DNA of 64,000 nt, taken from contig JACKHN010000002.1 of NCBI GenBank assembly GCA_020638975.1, positions 186,001 to 250,000 on the forward strand. Reading direction: 5' to 3'. The DNA is from Planctomycetaceae bacterium. GTDB taxonomy: Bacteria > Planctomycetota > Planctomycetia > Pirellulales > Pirellulaceae. The position numbers were made by a program, and so were the translations under genes. The notes under the pieces were generated by a model. That model was not told where the DNA came from and did not search any database. It saw only the letters and a program-made list of their open reading frames with translations. Positions 1 to 7,956 of this stretch are shown piece after piece (within the stretch, counting starts at the first letter, position 1; each line of letters opens with the position of its first letter).

Positions 1-2
1 GC

Positions 3-1088
3 AACATCTTTTCAACCCAAGACCACGCGGCTGCCGCGATCGCCGCGACCGGCGTTCCAGTCTATGCGTGGAAAGGCGAGACGGAAGAAGAATTCGACTG
101 GTGCATCGAGCAGACCTTGTTCTTCCCGGACGGCAAGCCGCTGAACCTGATCCTCGACGATGGTGGCGACTTGACCGCGATGGTCCATCAGCGGTTCCCG
201 GAATTGCTCGGCGACATCCGTGGCCTGTCCGAGGAAACGACGACTGGCGTTCATCGGTTGTATCAGATGTTCGCCAATGGCGAGTTGAAGATGCCCGCAA
301 TCAATGTCAACGATTCGGTGACGAAGAGTAAGTTCGACAATCTGTACGGCTGCCGCGAGTCGTTGGCGGATGGCATCAAGCGTGCGACCGACGTCATGAT
401 CGCCGGCAAGGTTGCGGTCGTCGCCGGATACGGCGATGTTGGTAAGGGCTGTGCCCATTCCCTTCGCAGCTACGGAGCGCGAGTGATCGTAACCGAGATC
501 GATCCAATCAACGCCTTGCAAGCCGCGATGGAAGGATTCGAAGTCACGACGATGGAAGAGGCCGCAGCCCAAGGCAACATCTTCGTGACCACGACCGGCA
601 ACCGGGACATCATCACTGGCGAGCACATGAAGGCCATGCCGCACGACGCAATCGTCTGCAATATCGGTCACTTCGATCTCGAGATCGATATGGCTTGGCT
701 CAACAGTCAAAAGGACGTTGTCCGCGAAAACATCAAGAAAAATTCGGACCAAGGCGGTCCGGTCGATCGATACACTTTCGCCGATGGCCACTCCATCCTG
801 ATTCTGGCGGAGGGGCGATTAGTGAACCTCGGGTGTGCCACCGGCCACCCCTCGTTTGTGATGTCGAACTCGTTCACCAACCAGGTCTTGGCTCAACTGG
901 AGCTCTGGCAAGAGTCCGACAAATACGAGATCGGCGTCCACGTACTGCCCAAGCATCTCGATGAGGAAGTCGCCCGGCTGCATCTGGAGAAAATCGGTGT
1001 AAAGCTCACCAAGCTGACACCTGCTCAATCCAAGTACGTCGGTATACCCATCGAAGGCCCCTACAAGCCCGACCATTACCGATACTAG
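3..1088 (+). CDS. ahcY: S-adenosylhomocysteinase, 5'-truncated by window edge
   Basis: This is the C-terminal part of adenosylhomocysteine hydrolase, which splits S-adenosylhomocysteine into homocysteine and adenosine in the cytoplasmic methyl cycle. The frame is open from base 3 with no start in view; the first readable residues, NIFSTQDHAAAAIA, are the family's substrate-domain motif, so roughly the first 80-100 residues lie outside the window. The NAD-binding loop GYGDVGKG starts near residue 142 of the visible part. The protein ends in KPDHYRY, the usual family C-terminus. A perfect hairpin terminator follows 26 bases after the stop. Its link to the trans-sulfuration enzymes near 22-24 kb is metabolic only. 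The identification is secure; only completeness is limited. Confidence 0.97.
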   Translation, partial: NIFSTQDHAAAAIAATGVPVYAWKGETEEEFDWCIEQTLFFPDGKPLNLILDDGGDLTAMVHQRFPELLGDIRGLSEETTTGVHRLYQMFANGELKMPAINVNDSVTKSKFDNLYGCRESLADGIKRATDVMIAGKVAVVAGYGDVGKGCAHSLRSYGARVIVTEIDPINALQAAMEGFEVTTMEEAAAQGNIFVTTTGNRDIITGEHMKAMPHDAIVCNIGHFDLEIDMAWLNSQKDVVRENIKKNSDQGGPVDRYTFADGHSILILAEGRLVNLGCATGHPSFVMSNSFTNQVLAQLELWQESDKYEIGVHVLPKHLDEEVARLHLEKIGVKLTKLTPAQSKYVGIPIEGPYKPDHYRY

Positions 1089-1114
1089 GCTCCTCATCCA
1101 ACTTGCAATCTAGC

Positions 1115-1148
1115 AACAAGCCGCAGAGGCTTTCCTCTGCGGCTTGTT
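1115..1148 (+). terminator. ahcY terminator hairpin
   Basis: A perfect 15-bp inverted repeat (AACAAGCCGCAGAGG and its complement) encloses a 4-base loop, CTTT, 26 bases after the ahcY stop. The 3' arm runs into a T-containing tract (TTGTTCTCATT) rather than a clean T run. A transcription terminator is the natural reading. Confidence 0.85.
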
Positions 1149-1149
1149 C

Positions 1150-1203
1150 TCATTGGTCATTGGTCATTGGTCATTGGTCATTGGTCATTGGTCATTGGTC
1201 ATT
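1150..1203 (+). repeat. Heptanucleotide tandem repeat (TCATTGG), about 7.7 copies
   Basis: Seven perfect copies of TCATTGG plus a partial TCATT run directly from the 3' arm of the ahcY terminator to 57 bases before the DUF1015 gene start. The unit has no intact start or stop pattern suggesting coding. A 7-base unit can change copy number by slippage, so this is a likely variable-number locus. It sits in the leader or promoter region of the next gene. Confidence 0.95.
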
Positions 1204-1259
1204 TATGATGTACGCGTTCCCCCCCACGACAAGTGACTAACGACAAAGGACACTGGACC

Positions 1260-2576
1260 ATGCCCAAGATTGCCGCTTTCCGAGGACTCCGATATGACTT
1301 GGGCCACGTCGGCTCGCTCAGCGATGTCATCGCTCCGCCGTACGATGTAATCGGACCCGAACTGCAGGACGATTTGTACAAGCGTCACCCGGCCAATGTC
1401 ATTCGTCTGATCCTCAATCGCGAAGAGCCTGGCGACAACGACACCACCAACCGCTACTCGCGCGCAGCACGCTTCCTAAAGAACTGGCAAAGCGAAGGCG
1501 TTCTCCAGTTGGATCCAAGTCCTGCGTTGTACGTGTATCACCAAGTCTTCGAACACGGTGGCGAGACTTTCACACGGCGAGGTTTCATGGGCAGCATGGG
1601 CTTGGAACGGTTCGGCGAAGGAACCATCTATCCCCACGAGGAGACGCACGCTGCCGCCAAGGCCGACCGCCTGAAGCTGACACAAGCCTGCCGCGCCAAC
1701 CTTAGTCAGATCTTTGGCATCTATCCCGACGAGCAGAACGAAGCACAAACTCTGCTTGAGAACGCGATTATTGGAGTGGCACCTCTCGAGGCGACTGATC
1801 ATCTGGGCGTGGTGCATCGACTCTGGCCCGTCACCGATGTGAACGTCATTAGTGGCGTTTCGGAAGCAATGGGGGCAAAGCCAATGTTCGTCGCCGATGG
1901 ACATCATCGGTATGAGACCGCGTGCAACTACCGAGATCAGCTTGCCGCTGAAGGAACGCTCGACGCCCAGCATCCGGCCAATTACGTGATGACGATGTGT
2001 GTCAGCATGACCGACCCGGGCATGATCGTGCTACCTACGCATCGCCTCTTCCGAGGCTTGCCTCAACTGACGTCCGAGCAACTCCAGGCAAAGCTCGGCG
2101 AGTATTTCACCTGCGAGCCCGGCGGAGCAGGCCCCGCGCAGGCGCATCCGATCTGGGAAGGAATCGAGTTCGAGAACAATCAAGGCAAGCTCGGCCTCTA
2201 CACATCCGCTGACGACCAATGGACGATCGCAACGCTTTCCGAAGCGGGCCGCGCCAAGATGGCTGAGGTCGCCAGCGATCATAGTTCGGATTGGCAGGGA
2301 CTGGGTGTGAGTATTCTGCAGCGACTGATTCTAGAAACGCTACTCGGCGCGACAGACCTTCCAAAGCCGAACTATGTTCACTTGGTCGAGGAAGCCGTCG
2401 AAGGCCTGACGGAAGGCGACGACGACGGATCGAAGTATCCGATTGCCGCGTTGGTGATGCCCGCGACGCTCGACCATATCCGTTCGATCAGCGAGCACGG
2501 AGAGCGAATGCCCGCGAAGAGCACCTACTTCTACCCGAAGTTGCTGAGCGGCTTGGTGATCAATCCACTGAGCTAG
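1260..2576 (+). CDS. DUF1015 family protein
   Basis: The 438-residue protein begins MPKIAAFRGLRYD and carries the DUF1015 signatures APPYDVI near residue 27 and VADGHHRYETA near residue 210. The family is conserved in bacteria and its biochemical role is not settled, so no function is claimed. The ATG at 1260 is preferred over an in-frame ATG at 1233 because AAAGGA lies about nine bases upstream and family members begin with this sequence. It is flanked by the TCATTGG repeat upstream and by a palindrome and the parS cluster downstream. No signal peptide or membrane segment is visible, so a cytoplasmic location is likely. Confidence 0.9.
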   Translation: MPKIAAFRGLRYDLGHVGSLSDVIAPPYDVIGPELQDDLYKRHPANVIRLILNREEPGDNDTTNRYSRAARFLKNWQSEGVLQLDPSPALYVYHQVFEHGGETFTRRGFMGSMGLERFGEGTIYPHEETHAAAKADRLKLTQACRANLSQIFGIYPDEQNEAQTLLENAIIGVAPLEATDHLGVVHRLWPVTDVNVISGVSEAMGAKPMFVADGHHRYETACNYRDQLAAEGTLDAQHPANYVMTMCVSMTDPGMIVLPTHRLFRGLPQLTSEQLQAKLGEYFTCEPGGAGPAQAHPIWEGIEFENNQGKLGLYTSADDQWTIATLSEAGRAKMAEVASDHSSDWQGLGVSILQRLILETLLGATDLPKPNYVHLVEEAVEGLTEGDDDGSKYPIAALVMPATLDHIRSISEHGERMPAKSTYFYPKLLSGLVINPLS

Positions 2577-2604
2577 AGGGTAGCGATGCCTTTTGAGGAA
2601 TTCG

Positions 2605-2670
2605 TAGGACGGACGCCTCGTCCGTCCAAGGTCTCAGACGGTATCCCGATCGGACGAGGCGTCCAACCTA
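2605..2670. repeat. Palindromic intergenic repeat
   Basis: A long inverted repeat pairs CGCCTCGTCCG-type left-arm sequence (2605-2624) with CGGACGAGGCGTCC in the right arm (2651-2670). The left arm is itself a small palindrome (GGACGGACG-CCT-CGTCCGTCC). It lies 30 bases after the DUF1015 stop and may act as that gene's terminator or be a REP-like element. The style resembles repeat family B elsewhere in the window, but the sequence differs. Confidence 0.75.
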
Positions 2671-2723
2671 GAAGTGGAATCACTACCGGCTAGAGGCCCA
2701 GGCGGCAGGCTCCGGATCTTCCA

Positions 2724-2739
2724 TGTTTCACGTGAAACG
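2724..2739. promoter_or_regulatory. parS: parS centromere site 1
   Basis: TGTTTCACGTGAAACG matches the bacterial chromosomal parS consensus TGTTNCACGTGAAACA at all but the last base and contains the perfect 14-bp palindrome GTTTCACGTGAAAC. It is one of three such sites just upstream of parA. ParB is expected to nucleate here. Confidence 0.95.
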
Positions 2740-2774
2740 CGTCTGCGAAAGATATGCATTCAGGGACGAATGCA

Positions 2775-2790
2775 CGTTTCACGTGAAACA
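2775..2790. promoter_or_regulatory. parS: parS centromere site 2
   Basis: CGTTTCACGTGAAACA contains the perfect 14-bp parS palindrome and differs from consensus only at the first base. It starts 51 bases after site 1. Confidence 0.95.
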
Positions 2791-2806
2791 GGCAGATCGC
2801 GTTGAC

Positions 2807-2822
2807 TGTTTCACGTGAAACG
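2807..2822. promoter_or_regulatory. parS: parS centromere site 3
   Basis: TGTTTCACGTGAAACG is identical to site 1, starting 32 bases after site 2 and 147 bases before the parA start. Its position means ParB spreading could also affect the parAB promoter. Confidence 0.95.
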
Positions 2823-2953
2823 GAAACCGCGCAACGCCGCTTCTCGCTGATTTCGCCCACCGCAAATGGCATTTCAGTTTTCGATGACGTCTGGTTACAA
2901 TCCGCCTCCCAAGACAGACGCAGGTTCCTGGCGGTCAATCGGAGGCGTGGCGA

Positions 2954-3691
2954 GTGGCTCGAATTGTGTGCGTAGCCAATCAGAAAGGTGGCGTGGGTAA
3001 AACTACCACGGCCGTTAATCTGGCCGTCGGGCTTGCCAAGGCCGGTCGAGAGACGTTGCTTGTCGACCTCGATCCACAGTGCAACGCGACAACCTCTTTC
3101 GGCAAAACGCCGGCGAAACGACATCCGTTGGTACTGCGGCAACCGCTGCGGGAATCGTTGAGAGAGACGGCGACAAAGGGACTGACCTTGCTGCCCGGGA
3201 GTCGTAGCTTTCAGGACGCCGACACGTTAGAGCAAGGAGAAGCCGACGCGATTCGCAGCCATCTTTCTGGCGGTGTGAATGCGTACGACTTCGTTTTCAT
3301 CGATTGCCCGCCGTCATTGGGCCGATTGACCGAAGCCGCGCTCACCGCGTCAACGGAAGTCCTGATGCCGATCCAATGCGAGTACTTTGCGATGGAGGGG
3401 CTGACTCAGATGATTCAAGTGATCCGCCGTGTGATGCAGGTCGAAGCAAATTGCCTCGAATTCGGCGGCATCCTACTGACGATGTATGACCATAACCTGG
3501 AACTGACCCGCGAAGTGGACGCTGAAGTACGAGACTTCTTCGGCCAAATCGTTTTCGATACCGTGATACCACGCGACGTGACGGTTTCTGAAGCCCCAAG
3601 TCATGGGCTGTCGGCAATCGATTACGCACCCCGCTCGAAGGGCACACGCGCGTACATTGAACTTTGCATGGAGGTGCTTGAGCGTGAGTAA
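2954..3691 (+). CDS. parA: ParA/Soj chromosome-partitioning ATPase
   Basis: This 245-residue ParA-type ATPase works with ParB and parS to segregate replicated origins. The deviant Walker A motif KGGVGKTT occupies residues 11-18, with the signature lysine at 11. LLVDLDPQCN follows as the A' motif and FVFIDCPPSLG as Walker B. The start is GTG at 2954, supported by GGAGG eight bases upstream. It overlaps parB by eight bases, so the two are translationally coupled. The length suits a chromosomal Soj-type ParA without an N-terminal DNA-binding domain. The three parS sites immediately upstream strengthen the assignment. Confidence 0.97.
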   Translation: MARIVCVANQKGGVGKTTTAVNLAVGLAKAGRETLLVDLDPQCNATTSFGKTPAKRHPLVLRQPLRESLRETATKGLTLLPGSRSFQDADTLEQGEADAIRSHLSGGVNAYDFVFIDCPPSLGRLTEAALTASTEVLMPIQCEYFAMEGLTQMIQVIRRVMQVEANCLEFGGILLTMYDHNLELTREVDAEVRDFFGQIVFDTVIPRDVTVSEAPSHGLSAIDYAPRSKGTRAYIELCMEVLERE

Positions 3692-4670
3692 AGATCGCCG
3701 ACTCGGACGTGGACTTGCCGCACTGTTGGGAACACCGCTTGAAGAAGAGGTAGCAAACAACCCTCTGCATAATGAGCGGAGTGACGATCACACACACTCG
3801 CCTGCTGCCAGCACAAATCCCCACGCGAGTACAACAAGTCCGGGACTGTTCGATCTGAACGTTTATGAGATCGATGACAATCCGTTTCAGCCACGTCGTG
3901 AATTCAGCGAGTCGGAGATCGCTTCACTCGCTGAAAGCCTGCGCGAACACGACATGCTTCAGCCGGTCTTAGTGCGCCGAATCGGCGAGCGATTTCAGCT
4001 AATCTCCGGCGAGCGGCGGTTGCGGGCGGCCATCAAAGCAGGGTGGTCAACGGTGCCTGCACGCGTTCGCGAAGCCGACGATCGATTGGTCGCTGAACTA
4101 GCGATTGTCGAGAACTTGCAGCGTAAGGATCTCAATCCAATCGAAAAGGCGATGTCGTTCAAGCGGTACCTCGACGAGCATCATTGCACTCAGGAAGATC
4201 TCGCGCAACGACTGAAGATCGATCGATCGACCATCGCGAACTTGATGCGTCTGCTCGAACTGCCTCATGGCGTATTGGACGCACTCCGCAATGGAGACAT
4301 CACCGCTGGCCACGCTCGGGCCTTGTTGCCGCTGGGCGACGAAGTTGAGCAGATCGAGTTCTGCAAACGGATTCAATCCGAGGGCATGAGCGTTCGGAAT
4401 ACCGAGCAGGCGGTGAGCGATCATATCCAACACAATGAACCCGACACCATCCAATTCCCAACCGCCGCCACGCGGCGCAAACGAACCAAGTCCGATCAAA
4501 TCGCATCTCTCGAGCAAGAGTTGCGAATCGCACTCGGAACCAAAGTCGAAATCAAACAAACAGCAAAGGGCCGCGGTCGCATGATCGTTCACTTTGCCAA
4601 CGCCGACGAATTCGAGCGAATCCGGCAAAACTTCGGTCGGCAGGGTGACCTCGACCGGGAAGCCGGCTGA
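3684..4670 (+). CDS. parB: ParB/Spo0J partition protein
   Basis: This 328-residue ParB is the parS-binding CTP-dependent clamp of the segregation system. After a low-complexity N-terminal linker (residues 20-55), the ParB N-domain starts at NPFQPRREF (66-74), with the GERR nucleotide-site motif at 109-112 and ENLQRKDLNPIEKA from 143. A helix-turn-helix follows at about 168-190. The C-terminal part is the dimerisation region. The start chosen is GTG at 3684, inside the parA stop, with GGAGG nine bases upstream; a longer in-frame start at 3603 lies deep in parA and is unlikely. Confidence 0.96.
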   Translation: MSKDRRLGRGLAALLGTPLEEEVANNPLHNERSDDHTHSPAASTNPHASTTSPGLFDLNVYEIDDNPFQPRREFSESEIASLAESLREHDMLQPVLVRRIGERFQLISGERRLRAAIKAGWSTVPARVREADDRLVAELAIVENLQRKDLNPIEKAMSFKRYLDEHHCTQEDLAQRLKIDRSTIANLMRLLELPHGVLDALRNGDITAGHARALLPLGDEVEQIEFCKRIQSEGMSVRNTEQAVSDHIQHNEPDTIQFPTAATRRKRTKSDQIASLEQELRIALGTKVEIKQTAKGRGRMIVHFANADEFERIRQNFGRQGDLDREAG

Positions 4671-4766
4671 GTTTTTCGCGGCTGCCCAAGATTTGTAAAG
4701 GCCGTTCAGATATCATCCTTACCCGGTTGCCAGCCACAAGTTAACGGGCTAGAGTGTGACAAGTCG

Positions 4767-4841
<75 letters not shown>

Positions 4842-4861
4842 CTATCTTCTAAAACCTGTCG

Positions 4862-4897
4862 AATCCTACGCTTAGGATACCTGCCGATGGTCGGCAG
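4862..4897. terminator. Two small hairpins after tRNA-Pro
   Basis: ATCCTA/TAGGAT (4862-4877) is followed by the perfect CTGCCGA-TGG-TCGGCAG hairpin (4881-4897). No T run follows. They may end or process the tRNA transcript; support is structural only. Confidence 0.4.
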
Positions 4898-5298
4898 TGT
4901 TGTGTGCAAGACGGTAGTTCCTGTTTTAGGAACTGAAAAACTGGATAACACACCATTCTTCGAGGGTCAGCCGATCTCGTATGCCGGTTGCCAGGGCCAA
5001 GCAAATGCGTTGCCGAAAGAAGGACAGGCCGATTGGAAGCCGGAGTTCGAGTGGCGAAGACTACTCCGTCTACCTCAAGCGACGTTATATCGGTATTCTC
5101 GCCAGTTTCTCACTTCGTTGGAGCGGTGAGACGGGAGTTGATCGTTGAACGCGATTCCTTCGAACTGATTCCGGATCAAGCGGGAACGCACAAGTGGTCG
5201 CCGGGGTAGCGTTGAGCAATTGCTTCACGGCGACAGGCCATCGGCAATGAAGAGAGTTGTGTGAACTCAGGACTTGGGGAGACTTCGCCATCCGTTAC
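4898..5298. other. Intergenic stretch without a recognisable gene
   Basis: About 400 bases lie between tRNA-Pro and the 3' end of the aldo-keto reductase gene. Short open frames exist, but none shows a family motif, a good ribosome site or a plausible composition. It could contain a decayed gene; I see nothing I can support. Confidence 0.5.
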
Positions 5299-6192
5299 TC
5301 AGGTCTCCAGGCGCGCGATTCGTTCCGTCACTTGCTGGTATATTTCGCGAGACAATGGGCCCGCGTTTGCAGACGCAATGTTTTCCGCCAAGTGCTGGTG
5401 ATTGCAAGTGCCCACGATGGAGGTGTGACAGTGGGGATGGGTGAGTGTGTAGCGCAAAATAAGTTCAGCGCGCCGCATTCCCTCGGGAAGTAACTCGTCC
5501 AAGTTGGCTCGCGTCCAGACATCGTTTAGCGCAGGGCGTTGGATCTCGGCTTCTGGGCCGCCTTGGGCGATCCCTCCCCGAATAATGATGCCGGCGCCGG
5601 TCTGCGCCGCGCTTGTAATCAAGTCGTGATGCTGCGGCGCGAGACATGAGTAGGGGATCTGGTATGTGTCGAAGACGCCGAGCTCGATCATGTCGGGCAG
5701 GTGCGGCAGGCTGCTGGAAACACCGATGAACTTGATCATCCCCTGGGAACGAAAGTCCAGCAACAAGTCGATCAAGCCGGTGCGTTGAAGCGTCGCGGCG
5801 TCGCCGCCATGGAACTGAAGGATGTCGATGTGATCGGTGCGCAGACGCCGTAGGCTTGATTCCAGGTTGCGGCGAACGACGTCAGGCTCCCAGATGTGGT
5901 CGATTTCCAAATGATCTTCGTGTTGTGTGTATGCGCAGCCGCACTTGGTCGCCAAGACGAACTCGCTGCGCCGACTGCCGATGTACTCACCGATTCGCTG
6001 CTCGCTGATTCCGTAGTCAGGCGACGTGTCGATGAAATTAATTCCGGAATCAAGCACGAGATTCAAGAACTCGTCTGCGTCTTCGTCGCTGACCACACGT
6101 ATGCCCCAAGTCCGTGGCCCACGCAACCCCATGCTCCCGTAGCCGAGTTGCGTTACCTCAAGTCCGGTGCGTCCCAGCGTTCTGCGGATCAT
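5299..6192 (-). CDS. Aldo/keto reductase
   Basis: This 297-residue NADPH-type aldo/keto reductase has the usual TIM-barrel start (RRTLGRTGLEVTQLGYGSMG). The catalytic tetrad is present: D55, Y60 (TSPDYG), K83 (ATKCG) and H128 (LQFHGGD). C-terminally, SIVGTCNHQHLAENI resembles the cofactor-binding GTxxxxHxxEN pattern of the family. The ATG overlaps the stop of the upstream DUF1501 gene by four bases (ATGA), so the two are one operon. Many planctomycete relatives act on sugars or unknown carbonyls, and the substrate cannot be told here. No export signal is visible, in contrast to its Tat-exported partner. Confidence 0.93.
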   Translation of the reverse strand: MIRRTLGRTGLEVTQLGYGSMGLRGPRTWGIRVVSDEDADEFLNLVLDSGINFIDTSPDYGISEQRIGEYIGSRRSEFVLATKCGCAYTQHEDHLEIDHIWEPDVVRRNLESSLRRLRTDHIDILQFHGGDAATLQRTGLIDLLLDFRSQGMIKFIGVSSSLPHLPDMIELGVFDTYQIPYSCLAPQHHDLITSAAQTGAGIIIRGGIAQGGPEAEIQRPALNDVWTRANLDELLPEGMRRAELILRYTLTHPHCHTSIVGTCNHQHLAENIASANAGPLSREIYQQVTERIARLET

Positions 6193-7589
6193 GAATTCAT
6201 CAATTCGCGAATAGGGTCGGCACCGGTAATCACCCGCGCCACATCGACCGGAACATTCGTCATCGTGCGGACCAACCCCACGTCGAGCAGCGTATGCATG
6301 ATGGTGGCGATAAGGTTGGGGATCGTGACCGGTTCTGTCGCCGGCTCGCTGGCATCGCGTGTTGATTGACCGATCACCTGTCCAGCGTTCAGCCCTCCGC
6401 CTGATAGCAGGAGCGGCGCGAGCCCGCCCCAGTGATCGCGTCCACCGCGAGCGTTAATTTTCGGAGTGCGGCCCATTTCGCCGCAACAGACCAGCAAAAT
6501 GTCGTCGCTCAAGCCGCGATCTTCGACGTCTTGTAAGAACGCCGACACAGCGTGATCGAATGGCACCCCCATGTACTGCATGCCCTCTTCAACGCCTGCG
6601 TTGTTCTGGTCGGCGTGCATGTCCCACACAAAATTTGTCGAAATGGTGACAAAGCCGCAGCCCGACTCGCACAATCGTCGAGCCATCAACAGCAACTTGC
6701 CGAGCGACTTGGCATTGTCGACATACCGTTCGTAGTTCTTCCAAGCCGTGCTGATCTGCTCCGGGCGAACCAACGGTGCCGTATCGTAGCGTGCAACAGT
6801 AGCGGGATCTTCGTTCGAGAGATCGAAGGCGTCGGCAATGCCACCGATGATCGTGTCGAACGCTTGCTGTTGAAACTGGTTGAGCCCCGCCAATTCGTCG
6901 GAGGCCTCGGCCTTTCGCTGGATGCGGTCGAGCGTCGAGAGCAACGACTTTCGATCATCCAAGCGTTCGCGAGGAATCGCGAGCTTCATGCTTTCTTGAA
7001 GACTTCCGCCTCCGCCAGGAATGAACGGTGCATAGGCATTACCCAACGTACCGGTCGATGCGAAATCGCCGAAGTTCAAGATTTGCGGCATTGTCTCCGG
7101 ATCGACGGCGCGCGGATACAACGCGGCATTACGCGGCATGCCTGTTGCTGGATCGTTAGTGCCCGCGACGCGAGCGTACAGCGATCCTATGTTGGCACCG
7201 ACCGTTTCTCTGCACACGACCGGCTTGATGTCGTGATTCCCGTTCCCCGTTTTGAACGACCGCACGATCGAGAACTTATCAGCCAACGGAGCTAACTTCT
7301 CGAACGTTCCTCCGAAGGTGACGCCGGGGATGCTCGTCGCGACTTCCCCCGTCGCGCTTCGCACGCCAGCCGGGGCAGTCATCTTGGGATCGAAGGTCTC
7401 GGTCTGACTCGGGCCGCCGTGCATGAACAGGAAGATGACCGACTTGTCCTTGACGGCGAGGTTCGTCCCGGCGGCTGCGGCTCGCGTCGCCAACAAGTGC
7501 GGCAGCGAAAGGCCGCCCAATGCCAAGCTTCCGACGCGTAAAAAGTCGCGGCGGTGGTGGCGTCGCGTGGAATCGAAGAACGAAAGCAT
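6189..7589 (-). CDS. DUF1501 family exported protein (sulfatase-like fold), Tat signal
   Basis: The 466-residue protein starts with a twin-arginine leader (RRDFLRVGSLALGGLSLPHL near residues 14-33) followed by an Ala-rich cleavage region. Family features are visible: FLFMHGGPSQTETFDPK near residue 53, CCGEMGRTPKIN and the GGRDHWG motif near residue 385. DUF1501 proteins are abundant in planctomycetes, related to the alkaline phosphatase/sulfatase superfamily, and usually paired with DUF1549/DUF1553 proteins. Here the partner is an aldo/keto reductase instead. The start is supported by GAGGAG about nine bases upstream. The function of the family is unknown. Confidence 0.93.
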   Translation of the reverse strand: MLSFFDSTRRHHRRDFLRVGSLALGGLSLPHLLATRAAAAGTNLAVKDKSVIFLFMHGGPSQTETFDPKMTAPAGVRSATGEVATSIPGVTFGGTFEKLAPLADKFSIVRSFKTGNGNHDIKPVVCRETVGANIGSLYARVAGTNDPATGMPRNAALYPRAVDPETMPQILNFGDFASTGTLGNAYAPFIPGGGGSLQESMKLAIPRERLDDRKSLLSTLDRIQRKAEASDELAGLNQFQQQAFDTIIGGIADAFDLSNEDPATVARYDTAPLVRPEQISTAWKNYERYVDNAKSLGKLLLMARRLCESGCGFVTISTNFVWDMHADQNNAGVEEGMQYMGVPFDHAVSAFLQDVEDRGLSDDILLVCCGEMGRTPKINARGGRDHWGGLAPLLLSGGGLNAGQVIGQSTRDASEPATEPVTIPNLIATIMHTLLDVGLVRTMTNVPVDVARVITGADPIRELMNS

Positions 7590-7710
7590 GCGTTGAGACT
7601 CCTCGTCAGAAACTAGTGTTCACCTTAATATCAGAGCCAGACAAAAACAGCAACTATTTTCGGATTCGGGTAGTGGTACATTTTGCCGTAAGTCGGGCAC
7701 TCCCGCCTGA

Positions 7711-7828
7711 CTAAGCATTGGCCAAACAATTACTGTCGCGAAACTTTTGTGGGATAGGCTTCCAGCCGGTCAATTCAGTCATGACAAGCTAGAAGCCTAT
7801 CTCACTTATTGTTTGGGCGGTGCTAAAG
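7711..7828. repeat. Palindromic repeat family C copy 1 (nested in A)
   Basis: The ends are TAAGCATTGGCCAAACAAT and, inverted, TTAGCACCGCCCAAACAAT. The same element without its centre occurs at about 57689-57740. Here the centre is expanded by a further hairpin at about 7749-7804. Confidence 0.85.
7749..7804. repeat. Third-level palindrome inside family C copy 1
   Basis: GTGGGATAGGCTTCCAGC pairs with GCTAGAAGCCTATCTCAC around a 21-base centre, with two mismatches. The family C copy at 57.7 kb lacks it, so it appears to be a separate insertion. No second copy was noticed in the window. Confidence 0.8.
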
Positions 7829-7956
7829 ACGGCCAAGCGTGACCTTCCTACTTTCAGAATCGCAAACTGTACCACCACCCGGATTTGGCAAGATCATCGG
7901 CCCAGCGGCGAATGTGCCGAGTGCCTCGCCCCGCGAACCTTTTTACCGAGCCTAGC

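Larger units (their letters stand above)
7669..7879. repeat. Palindromic repeat family A copy 1, interrupted by family C
   Basis: The outer ends are GGTAGTGGTAC and GTACCACCACC. The flanking halves (7669-7710 and 7829-7879) align with the uninterrupted family A copies near 28.9 and 43.5 kb, including the words CGGCCAAG, CCTACTTTC and GAATCGCAA. A foreign segment at about 7711-7828 splits it. The region lies upstream of both the DUF1501 operon and the MutS-family gene and has no coding potential I can support. Confidence 0.88.

Noticed and set aside
12..791. 259-codon open frame antiparallel to ahcY
   Set aside because: ahcY on the plus strand is unmistakable; the complement has no independent support.
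1150..1203. CRISPR or origin iterons
   Set aside because: A pure 7-base tandem array with no spacers and no dnaA-box match.
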